Below are positions 1 to 6,286 of a stretch of DNA of 6,507 nt, piece by piece. The DNA comes from UMGS363 sp964402055. GTDB taxonomy: Bacteria; Bacillota; Clostridia; Oscillospirales; Ruminococcaceae. The notes beneath the pieces were generated by a model. It was not told where the DNA came from. It searched no databases and worked only from the letters and a program-made list of their open reading frames with translations. Both the position numbers and the translations under genes were made by a program. The stretch lies in assembly GCA_964402055.1 (NCBI GenBank), contig CAYOAV010000085.1:1-6507 (forward strand). The letters are read 5' to 3'. Every line of letters starts with the position of its first letter. Within the stretch, counting starts at the first letter, position 1.

Positions 1-124
1 TCGTATCCGAGGTGTTGCCGTTGATATAGTCAACAACAGCGTCAAGGTTCTGGAAATCCTTAACTTTTTCCCAACCATTGTCACCATTTTTGTTAAGCGT
101 AATAGCCTCAGCATATTCAGCCTT
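1..124 (-). repeat. Tandem unit 5, first 41 residues (truncated by window)
   Basis: It starts with KAEYAEAITLNKNGDNGWEK and continues into NLDAVVDYINGNTSDT at the edge. The stretch around positions 20-58 is nearly identical in DNA to the same point of unit 4 (about 911-949), at an 891-base offset. The array therefore goes on to the left, and the protein is longer than 1,995 residues. Confidence 0.8.
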
Positions 125-3100
125 GATTGACTTGGTTTTGCTGTAATAGAATGCGGAAAGCTCCTTATTGTTGTTCTGGATTATTACATTTTCAAGCACT
201 CCGTCTTCAGCGAATTTATTATCCTTTGTATAAAGAATAGTTTCGCCTGCAATGTCAGGCATAGAGCCTTTATTGTCAAGAACAACTACTTTAGCCTGTG
301 CATTCACCTTGTCGTTTTCATCAAGCTTTTTAATGCTTGCGATAGTTACCTTAGGAAGAACGCCATTGGAATTCCTCAAGATACCAATTACCGAATTACC
401 GCTTACATTTGTGATATCAACAGTGGATTTTTCACCGTAAACATATAAGCTTCCAGTAAAATTACCGATTTTGGACATTGTTCCGTAAATATATACAGTA
501 CCACTGATATTTCCAAAGCCGGAAACATCGTTAGCAAAAATGTTATAATCGCCCGAAAGCTTCGATGTACCCTTACCGGTCAACTTGTTGATATATGGCT
601 TAAACTGGTTGTTTATCGTGTTATCACCATAATTATAGCGGCAATTATCCACATTAAATACTAATTCTGCACCGTTTTCAACAGTAATATCGATAAGATT
701 ACTCTTGTTGCTTGCCTTGATAGCGGCATCAAATGTCACATTATAAGGAATAGTGAGCTTTGTGCCTGTAAAGGTGATAGTCTTGTCAACACCGCCGTTG
801 ATTACAATGCTCTTGACATTCTTATTCTTAGTCGGGAATGCAAATTTAGCAGAAGCTTCTATATCCTGATTAAGAACGATCTGATATTCAGAAACTCCGT
901 CCGTCTGCTTGTTGATGTAGTCAACAACAGCGTCAAGACTGCGGAAATCCTTGATTTTCTCCCATTTACTCTCAGCTGCATCCTCAACCCTTTTGTTAAG
1001 AGTGATAGCAGTAGTGCATTCAGCCGTTATAGACTTAGTTTTGCTGTAATAGTATGCGGAGAATGGATATACCCAATCACCACTACTGCCAATGTATACA
1101 CTGCCGTTGTCGATAATAATATTTTCAACGACAGATTCGTTATCAGCGAATTTGTTATCCTTTGTATAAAGGAGTGTTTCGCCGCCCTTAAGGTCAATTA
1201 CATCACCTGAATTGTCACAAGCATAAACAGTAAGCTTTGCTTCAGGTTCTTCCTTATCTTCCTTGTTAAGCTTGGAAATGCTCTCAATAGTTACCTTAGG
1301 AAGAGTGCCCTTGGAATTTTCATTGAGATAGATCTCCGATTCGCCGCTGATATTTGTGATATCAACAGTGGATTTTTCACCACGAACATACAAATTGCCT
1401 GTAAAATTGCCGATTTTTGACATATTTCCGTAAAGATCAATAGAACCGTCAACCTTACTAAAGCCTGAAATATCGTTAACAGCTGAACTATAATCAAGCT
1501 CAGCCGAACCCTTGCCTGTTATCTTGTTGATATAAGGAAGTTTATTGCCATTATTGTCACCGTAACCTACACCGTTATTAAATGCAAGCTTTGCACCGTC
1601 TGCAACAGTGATATCAATAAGATTGTTCTTGTTGCTTACCTCAACTAAAATATCAAATGTCACATTATAAGGAATATCAAGCTTTGTGCCTGTAAAGATG
1701 ATTTTTGGGGCATCAAGGGGATAACTGCCCTCTGCCAAAACAATGCTCTTGACATTCGGATTCTTTGTCGGGAATGCAAAATTAGCGGAAGCTGTTATTT
1801 CAACACCATAAAAGATAGTGAGCTTGTATTCAGAAGCCTTATCCTCTGTATTGTTGTTGATATATTCGCAAGCAAGCTCAAGGCTCGGGAACCTCTGAAT
1901 TTCCTCCCAATCGTTATCATTGCCATTGCTTGCAATTCTCTTTGAGAGTGCAACATCAGCATATTCAGCCTTGATTTCATTGTTTTTAGTGTAATAGAAT
2001 GCTTTAAAACGGCTGCCGTTATCAATACCGATCTTGCTTATCATATCGCCGTTCTTAGCGAAGCTGCTGTCCTTAGTATAAAGGATAGCTTCGCCGCTTT
2101 CAAGGCTATCATTTTCATCTGAATCGTAAACCAAAACATCAATACTTGCGTCATCGGAAATACTGCCGATAGTTACCTTAGGAATTATATCGTCAGAATT
2201 TTTGTAAAGGTAAAATGATGTGACACCTTCACTATTATTCTCATTCTTTAAGATATTGGAAATATCAACAGTAGAATTTTCGCCGTTAACACTAAGTATA
2301 CCATAGAAACTGCCGATAGTCGTCATATTTCCATAAAGATCCACATTACCAGCAACCTTACCGAAGCCTGAAATGTTTACAGCATCAAAAGAACCATCAA
2401 CGACAGAACCGCTCTTACCTGTCAGATTGTTGATATAAGGATATATCTCGTCGCCTTCCTCATAGGCTGTAGCATATGAAAAATACAGCTTTGCACCGTC
2501 AGCAACGGAAATATCAATAAGGTTATCCTCATTGCTTACCTTGAATTTATTATTGAATGTAACATTATAAGGAATATCAAGCTTTTCGCCTGTGAATGTT
2601 ATATCGTCGCCTGTAAATGTAATATCCTTGATATTTGTATTCTTAGTCGGGAATGCAAATGAAGAAGGAGCGGAAACAACACCGTCAATCTCAACTATAA
2701 ATTCATCATCAGTAATGCTGTTGCCCTCATCGCCCTTAGGAGCGTCAATGAAAGCCATAGCCTTTTCAAGGGTTGAGAAGCTCTTTTCGTAGTTACCACC
2801 GTCCCAAGAAACCTTAACAGCGTCAGACTTTTCAGCCTTTATCTCATTTGTATCGCTGTAGAATACAGCGGTAACTGTAGGTGAATTACCATCCCAATTG
2901 TTGGTGATAGTTATTTTTTCGCTAAGATCCTTGCCATTGGTGTAGAGAACCGTTGTTCCTGAAGCTACATCATTGTAACTAAATCCTGCAAAGCTTTCAT
3001 AAATCCCAACTTTTATATCACCGCAATCAGTCAATGTAAGCTTAGGTACAGAACCATCTTCCTTTAAAACAAGGAAAATATCTGAACCTTCTTCTGCATA

Positions 3101-5986
3101 TCCGATTTCAGCCGTATCAGCTAAACGTATATCGCCGCCGAATTTATTGATTGAGGTAACTGCACCATTGACACAAACCGAAGCAGGTCCATTTACCTTA
3201 TCAAAGGTTGAAAGCTCATTAATCACTAAATACCTGAAAACAACAAGCTCTGAACTGCTGTTACCGCTAAGCTTGTTGATACCTGCTGTTGAATTGAAGC
3301 TTGTTTCGAAAGTAAGCTTTGTATCTGCCGCAACAGTAATATCAAGCTTATTTTTAGATTTTACTGTTACATTGAGAGTAGTATCAACAGGAATATTAAG
3401 CGTTTTAACGCTGTTTGCGAGTACAAGCTTGCCTGAACCATTGATAGAAAGGCTGTTTACAGCCGCAGGAAGAGCTTCATCACTTTTAAGAGTGATATCT
3501 TTGTTAATTGTAAGAATAACATCCTTACCCTTGGAATCGCCGTTACAAAGAGCAGTAAATTCTGCCCAGGTATCATAACCATATGTATCTGTTCCGTCTG
3601 TAACAGTCAATGCACACTGTTCATATTCCGCATAAATGGTTACAGCTTCGCCAGGCATAACGAACTCATAGTTGTTATTACCCTCGGTAACAGTAACAGG
3701 ACTACCTGAATCTGTCATGCAGGAAACATTCTTTACCTTGTATCCGACATTAGGCTTTACAGTGAAAGTAACACCGTTGCCCTTAGCCGACTTCGATACA
3801 GAAGCAGTAATAGTGCCGTTAGAGTCATAAGCTGTGTTTACATCGTATTTCTTATAGGTTACTTCGATTTTGCTGATAGTTAATGTTTCATCGTCAGTGG
3901 TTGAAGTACCCGATATACGAATAACATCATCAGCAGTAATAGTCTTGCCATTTAAATTAAGTACCGCTTCGGTTTCGCCTGAATCTGCTTTTGTACTCGC
4001 AACATTATCAATTGAAATATCAAAACGACCGTTATCTGTATAAGTAAATACAATGCTCTCAATCTCGCTGATATCCTTGCCCTCTTCAATCAGTTCAGAA
4101 ACAGGAATAACAAGGTTAGCGATTGGTATATCCATTGACGGTGTAACAGAATATGTATCACCATTCTTTACCCATTTAGTTTTTTCAGAGAAATAAACGT
4201 TAATAGTTACGTCCTCATCGGGCATGGTAAAATAATAATACTTAGTACCATCCACAATGCGTTCATCATATGAAATTGACGTACTGGTGGTTGCACTTAT
4301 TATTTCTATTGCACTCAAATAATAATCTTCATCAGGATTTACATTAAAATAAACCGCATCGCCAGGTACAACATCTGTAAAGGATTTAGTATAAGTAACA
4401 TATGGTGTAACCTTACCATTAGTTGCATTAACAGTTACATCGTGAAGCTGATAAACATTAGCCTTGATTACAACATCATCTGCAGGCATACCCGTAATGA
4501 CATAATGATCATGACCATCTTCTTGAACAACTGGAGCAGACAGACCATCGCTACAATAATACTCAACATCTCTGACATAATAACCGTCAAGAACACTTAT
4601 AGTGAAGTAAACATAATCTCCAGGATAGCATTCGCTCAAATCACAGCCATTTGCACCTGTAATTGTAAAAAGAGCGTCAGGGTCAGCAGTTACAGTAAAA
4701 GGCTTGCTGTTGCATACTATGGAAATGTAAAGATTGTCACAGTCCCAATTTTGCATACCATCTATTGTTACCGTCTGTTCTGTACTTGAACCTTCCAAGC
4801 CATTATCATATGCCCATTTAGAGAATAAACAACTATCATCAATGCTGACAATAGACAATGTAAGTGGGAAATCATTTACAGTAATTGTATCTTCGTCAAA
4901 CAGCTCATTGCCGTCCTTGGTGGTTACTTTATATTCAGCAACGTCTGACGGTTCAAGGTCTACGGTATAATTCTTAGCCTTGAATGTTACTGCAACATCA
5001 ACATCATATGCAGGCATTATGAAATATGGTGTTTCACCATCATATTGAATATCAAGGTTACAAATATTGTTATCTGAATCCTTATATGTAGCTGTAATAG
5101 TATCAAGCTCATAACCATTAGCAGGGTCTATACACCAAATGTATACTGGTTCCTTATATCTGCTGGAACTTTCTACATCAGCAGTACCATTTTCAATATT
5201 AAGATTAACATTATACTGCTCATCGGATGTGCAGAAATCAGCAACAAAAAATCTCTCACAATCATCATTTAATATCTGTAAATCATTATCATCTAAAGTT
5301 AATGATGTTTCTCCAGCGAGATTATTTCCATAAAAACAGTCGCCACCTGATTCATTTTCATATATGTATAGAGAACCAGATTTATAACCACGAACAGGCG
5401 AAAAACTAACACTAAGCGGAAGATCCTCAATTGTAAATGTATCATCATTTTTTAAAGCTGTTCCGTCAGACTTTGATACAGCAAAAGCATTGCCTGTTTC
5501 ATCAGCATTTCCGTCTTCGTCAACAATTTTATATTTAAAGGTCACATCACACGCAACAAACGTAGCAGTAATTGTTACATTTTCCGATGGAGCTGTGAAA
5601 TAATATCCATCATCACTTTCATAGTACTGAACCGTCTGATTATCACCGTAAGTAACAGCAATACTGCCTACTTTGTAGCCATCGTCAGGTCTTAAATTAA
5701 ACTCCACATCCTCCCCTACAGCAGGATCATCGGGTGGCATTACTACATAACCATGTCCATTTGATGAAGCTGTTACAGTAATAGTCTGTGTTTCGTCCTC
5801 ACCTTCCCCAAACCGCTCTTCGATACTATTCTCAATAATATCGGAATCATCGTTCTGATAATAGCCGATATCCTGCGAGCTATCTGCAAAAGCACTTGCA
5901 GGGAGAACCATAACAGTCGAAGAAACCGAAAGGCTCAACGCAGTAATAAAGCTTACTATTCTTTTGGTAAGTTTATTTATCTTCAT
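1..5986 (-). CDS. Giant secreted modular repeat protein (InlB-like modules plus ~300-aa tandem units), C-terminus outside window
   Basis: I do not recognise a named gene. The frame stays open from the ATG at 5986-5984 to the left edge: 1,995 complete codons with no stop. Order of parts: signal peptide (1-34), acidic linker (35-65), InlB-B-like modules (66-145, 257-338, 428-513, 514-602, 714-790) interleaved with a second module type (about 147-250, 339-427), a probable beta-sandwich (603-713), then four tandem units (791-1954) and the start of a fifth. The protein is rich in Asp, Asn, Thr, Ser, Val and Ile in alternating beta-strand patterns, as in secreted beta-repeat proteins. I saw no catalytic motif. 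A sortase signal, dockerin or SLH anchor, if present, would lie beyond the window. The start is chosen for its AGGAGG 7 nt upstream and the signal peptide that follows at once. An in-frame ATG at 6121 would place 45 unsuited residues before the signal peptide. Role inferred: surface adhesin or structural protein. The reading frame is certain; the function is not. Confidence 0.93.
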   Translation of the reverse strand, partial: MKINKLTKRIVSFITALSLSVSSTVMVLPASAFADSSQDIGYYQNDDSDIIENSIEERFGEGEDETQTITVTASSNGHGYVVMPPDDPAVGEDVEFNLRPDDGYKVGSIAVTYGDNQTVQYYESDDGYYFTAPSENVTITATFVACDVTFKYKIVDEDGNADETGNAFAVSKSDGTALKNDDTFTIEDLPLSVSFSPVRGYKSGSLYIYENESGGDCFYGNNLAGETSLTLDDNDLQILNDDCERFFVADFCTSDEQYNVNLNIENGTADVESSSRYKEPVYIWCIDPANGYELDTITATYKDSDNNICNLDIQYDGETPYFIMPAYDVDVAVTFKAKNYTVDLEPSDVAEYKVTTKDGNELFDEDTITVNDFPLTLSIVSIDDSCLFSKWAYDNGLEGSSTEQTVTIDGMQNWDCDNLYISIVCNSKPFTVTADPDALFTITGANGCDLSECYPGDYVYFTISVLDGYYVRDVEYYCSDGLSAPVVQEDGHDHYVITGMPADDVVIKANVYQLHDVTVNATNGKVTPYVTYTKSFTDVVPGDAVYFNVNPDEDYYLSAIEIISATTSTSISYDERIVDGTKYYYFTMPDEDVTINVYFSEKTKWVKNGDTYSVTPSMDIPIANLVIPVSELIEEGKDISEIESIVFTYTDNGRFDISIDNVASTKADSGETEAVLNLNGKTITADDVIRISGTSTTDDETLTISKIEVTYKKYDVNTAYDSNGTITASVSKSAKGNGVTFTVKPNVGYKVKNVSCMTDSGSPVTVTEGNNNYEFVMPGEAVTIYAEYEQCALTVTDGTDTYGYDTWAEFTALCNGDSKGKDVILTINKDITLKSDEALPAAVNSLSINGSGKLVLANSVKTLNIPVDTTLNVTVKSKNKLDITVAADTKLTFETSFNSTAGINKLSGNSSSELVVFRYLVINELSTFDKVNGPASVCVNGAVTSINKFGGDIRLADTAEIGYAEEGSDIFLVLKEDGSVPKLTLTDCGDIKVGIYESFAGFSYNDVASGTTVLYTNGKDLSEKITITNNWDGNSPTVTAVFYSDTNEIKAEKSDAVKVSWDGGNYEKSFSTLEKAMAFIDAPKGDEGNSITDDEFIVEIDGVVSAPSSFAFPTKNTNIKDITFTGDDITFTGEKLDIPYNVTFNNKFKVSNEDNLIDISVADGAKLYFSYATAYEEGDEIYPYINNLTGKSGSVVDGSFDAVNISGFGKVAGNVDLYGNMTTIGSFYGILSVNGENSTVDISNILKNENNSEGVTSFYLYKNSDDIIPKVTIGSISDDASIDVLVYDSDENDSLESGEAILYTKDSSFAKNGDMISKIGIDNGSRFKAFYYTKNNEIKAEYADVALSKRIASNGNDNDWEEIQRFPSLELACEYINNNTEDKASEYKLTIFYGVEITASANFAFPTKNPNVKSIVLAEGSYPLDAPKIIFTGTKLDIPYNVTFDILVEVSNKNNLIDITVADGAKLAFNNGVGYGDNNGNKLPYINKITGKGSAELDYSSAVNDISGFSKVDGSIDLYGNMSKIGNFTGNLYVRGEKSTVDITNISGESEIYLNENSKGTLPKVTIESISKLNKEDKEEPEAKLTVYACDNSGDVIDLKGGETLLYTKDNKFADNESVVENIIIDNGSVYIGSSGDWVYPFSAYYYSKTKSITAECTTAITLNKRVEDAAESKWEKIKDFRSLDAVVDYINKQTDGVSEYQIVLNQDIEASAKFAFPTKNKNVKSIVINGGVDKTITFTGTKLTIPYNVTFDAAIKASNKSNLIDITVENGAELVFNVDNCRYNYGDNTINNQFKPYINKLTGKGTSKLSGDYNIFANDVSGFGNISGTVYIYGTMSKIGNFTGSLYVYGEKSTVDITNVSGNSVIGILRNSNGVLPKVTIASIKKLDENDKVNAQAKVVVLDNKGSMPDIAGETILYTKDNKFAEDGVLENVIIQNNNKELSAFYYSKTKSIKAEYAEAITLNKNGDNGWEKVKDFQNLDAVVDYINGNTSDT
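125..1027 (-). repeat. Tandem unit 4 (residues 1654-1954)
   Basis: The markers are very close to those of unit 3: WEKIKDFRSLDAVVDYIN, FAFPTKNKNVKSIVINGG, FTGTKLTIPYNVTFD, LIDITVENGAELVF, PYINKLTGKGTSKL, VSGFGNISGTVYIYGTMSKI, STVDITNVSG, LPKVTIASIKKL and GETILYTKDNKFAED. Similarity extends to DNA: positions 407-436 and 1352-1381 are identical over 30 bases at a 945-base offset. That suggests recent duplication or gene conversion between units 3 and 4. Confidence 0.83.
1028..1972 (-). repeat. Tandem unit 3 (residues 1339-1653)
   Basis: This is the longest unit, at 315 residues. It repeats the markers FAFPTKNPNVKSI, FTGTKLDIPYNVTFD, LIDITVADGAKLAF, PYINKITGKGSAEL, ISGFSKVDGSIDLYGNMSKI, STVDITNISG, LPKVTIESISKL and GETLLYTKDNKFADN. 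The extra length comes from loops, including SYPLDAPK after the FPTKN motif and a GSSGDWVYPF insertion near the end. Insertions confined to turns fit a solenoid fold. Confidence 0.82.
1973..2839 (-). repeat. Tandem unit 2 (residues 1050-1338)
   Basis: This unit has the full marker set: KAEKSDAVKVSWDGG, FSTLEKAMAFID, FAFPTKNTNIKDI, LDIPYNVTF, ISVADGAKLYF, PYINNLTGKSGS, VNISGFGKVAGNVDLYGNMT, STVDISNIL, IPKVTIGSIS, GEAILYTKDSSFAKNGD and FKAFYYTKNNEIKAEY. Lengths of beta-strand pattern alternate with Gly/Asn turns, as in a parallel beta-helix. One short rung is doubled (DITFTGD then DITFTGE). Confidence 0.8.
2840..3616 (-). repeat. Tandem unit 1 (residues 791-1049, most diverged)
   Basis: It begins with CALTVTDGTDTYGYDTWAEF, VILTINKDITL follows closely, and the pattern W.EF..L then I.LT.DIT resembles the lead-in of many Firmicutes surface beta-solenoids. 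It follows the order of units 2-4 (LTI.KDI, then IPVDTTLNVTVKSKNKLDIT, then INKLSGNSSSELV, then GTTVLYTNGKDL, then TAVFYSDTNEIKA) but lacks the FAFPTKN motif and has weaker identity. At 259 residues it is the shortest. It could be the ancestral or capping copy. Confidence 0.7.
3617..3847 (-). repeat. Fifth InlB-B-like module (residues 714-790)
   Basis: After the beta-sandwich the InlB pattern returns: DSNGTITASVS at the start, GVTFTVKPNVGYKVKNV in the middle, and YEFVMPGEAVTIYAEYEQ at the end. This is the best match in the protein to the V.P..GY.V..V and F.MP...VTI.A.F signatures of divergent InlB B-repeats. It directly precedes the first large tandem unit, so it may act as a spacer. Confidence 0.7.
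3848..4180 (-). other. Probable beta-sandwich, possibly carbohydrate-binding, module (residues 603-713)
   Basis: This stretch of about 110 residues breaks the InlB-like pattern. It opens at TKWVKNGDTYSVTPS, has alternating strands such as ISEIESIVFTYTDNGRFDIS, and closes with DDVIRISGTSTTDDETLTIS and IEVTYKK. The order IxxIxFxYxDxGxFxISIDNV and then LTISKIEVTYK resembles the strand pairs of jelly-roll carbohydrate-binding modules in plant-fibre and mucin degraders, where the last strand is often I..I.V.Y. I cannot assign a CBM family. An Ig-like fold is the main alternative. Confidence 0.4.
4183..5791 (-). repeat. N-terminal block of alternating InlB-B-like and 'DGxxL' beta modules (residues 66-600)
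   Basis: Four modules resemble divergent InlB B-repeats: residues 66-145, 257-338, 428-513 and 514-602. They share a start like V.A.NG, a centre like GD.V.F.V.P..GY.L..I, and an end like Y.F.MP..DVTI.V.F. The clearest ends are FIMPAYDVDVAVTF (second) and FTMPDEDVTINVYF (fourth). Between the first and second, and after the second, sits another module type (about 147-250 and 339-427), marked by VSKSDGTALKNDDTFTIEDL in one and VTTKDGNELFDEDTITVNDF in the other. This gives an A-B-A-B order followed by A-A. InlB B-repeats are known as extracellular beta-rich spacer or binding modules; their role here is inferred. The block carries 12 cysteines, many for a Gram-positive surface protein. Confidence 0.7.
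5885..5986 (-). other. Sec signal peptide of the giant protein
   Basis: Residues 1-34 have a basic n-region (MKINKLTKR), a hydrophobic h-region (about residues 10-28, IVSFITALSLS onward), and a small-residue c-region PASAFA ending in an A-x-A motif before DSSQD. Signal peptidase I would cut after Ala34, or possibly after Ala32. No lipobox cysteine follows, so a lipoprotein is unlikely. The protein is therefore exported by Sec and acts outside the membrane. Confidence 0.9.
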
Positions 5987-6130
5987 AAATTTTCCTCCTA
6001 TTTTTTTACAATAAAATTCCAAGCTATGACACAAAACCACACATTCAGCCGCTGACCAACCTACTCTGTACCCTCGTATCTGCCCCGAAAAAAGGGCATT
6101 TTCGCTTGGATTTAACTGCATATTTTAACT
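5987..6130 (-). promoter_or_regulatory. Long 5' leader with possible multi-stem RNA fold
   Basis: A possible closing stem pairs UCCAAGC (6110-6104) with GCUUGGA (6024-6018). It is 7 bp perfect and can extend through A-U pairs past one bulged A. Inside it are a hairpin UGCCC/GGGCA with an 8-nt loop (6098-6081) and a small UCAG-CGG-CUGA hairpin (6055-6045). The closing stem ends about 20 nt before the ribosome binding site, which stays unpaired. I could not match the leader to c-di-GMP, TPP, SAM, cobalamin, preQ1, T-box or other riboswitch consensus that I know. It may be a regulatory RNA or only a stabilising 5' UTR. Confidence 0.45.
5994..5999 (-). promoter_or_regulatory. Shine-Dalgarno site of the giant gene
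   Basis: The sequence reads AGGAGG, 7 nt before the ATG at 5986. It is a full match to the anti-SD of Firmicutes 16S rRNA with ideal spacing. It decides the start codon and indicates strong translation. Confidence 0.92.
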
Positions 6131-6135
6131 CCATA

Positions 6136-6164
6136 ATTATACAACATACAAAATAATTTGTCAA
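6136..6164 (-). promoter_or_regulatory. Consensus sigma-A promoter of the giant gene
   Basis: The -35 box is TTGACA (6164-6159), the spacer is 17 nt, and the -10 box is TATAAT (6141-6136): both hexamers and the spacing match the housekeeping consensus exactly. AT-rich sequence upstream (about 6165-6215) could act as an UP element. The expected transcription start is near 6130-6129, which gives a leader of about 143 nt. The promoter lies downstream of the flagellin stop, so the giant gene can be expressed apart from the flagellar sigma factor. Confidence 0.9.
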
Positions 6165-6286
6165 TACTTTTTGTAACAATTTATTTATAAAATTCAAGAA
6201 AATTATTTATTAACAAACTATCTTACGGCAAATTGTTCAAAACCCTCGGATTGGGCAACCCCGCCCCTACATTAATAAATTGCATA
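6165..6286. other. AT-rich spacer between flagellin stop and promoter
   Basis: Apart from the GC-rich hairpin at 6242-6270 this stretch is mostly A and T, with poly-A/T runs next to the -35 box. I see no gene, tRNA or attachment site. The whole gap between the two coding regions is 300 bases, and its functional parts are annotated separately. Confidence 0.6.
6245..6261 (-). terminator. Weak candidate terminator of the flagellin gene
   Basis: About 25 nt after the flagellin stop, the RNA reads GGGUU-GCCC-AAUCC, a 5-bp stem with one G-U pair and a tetraloop, then GAGGG and only four U (6241 leftward). The stem sits in a GC-rich island (6242-6270) that stands out in an AT-rich spacer. The short stem and the 5-nt gap before the U run make an efficient intrinsic terminator doubtful. 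The island could instead be a remnant of a dispersed GTAGGGGCG-type intergenic repeat. Confidence 0.3.

Noticed and set aside
1291..2025. Two short minus-strand frames (1291-1497 and 1795-2025)
   Set aside because: They are out of frame with the continuous giant reading frame that covers the same bases with conserved repeat motifs.
3147..3578. Plus-strand open frame of 143 codons
   Set aside because: It lies antisense to the giant gene in the tandem-unit region, has no ribosome binding site or family motif, and its Ser/Leu/Val/Thr-rich content is what an antisense read of beta-repeat codons gives.
1..3616. CRISPR-like or mobile repeat array
   Set aside because: The repeats are about 870-945 bases apart, differ in sequence, are fully coding and stay in one frame. 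They encode protein units, not spacers or insertion sequences.
1..3616. BspA-type leucine-rich repeats
   Set aside because: The units lack the regular 22-25-residue LxxLxL/N spacing. Their rungs are shorter and irregular, with Gly/Asn turns.
4442..4970. Two overlapping plus-strand open frames
   Set aside because: Both are antisense to the InlB-like modules, overlap each other, and show no recognisable protein features.
1..5986. Broken gene or frameshift
   Set aside because: Repeat markers from all units and the signal peptide fall in one frame, and unit offsets are multiples of three, so no frameshift is present.
6081..6098. Hairpin in the leader as an intrinsic terminator or attenuator
   Set aside because: The U run is in the loop, not after the stem, and the sequence following the stem is GAUACGAGGG, so it cannot act as a simple intrinsic terminator.
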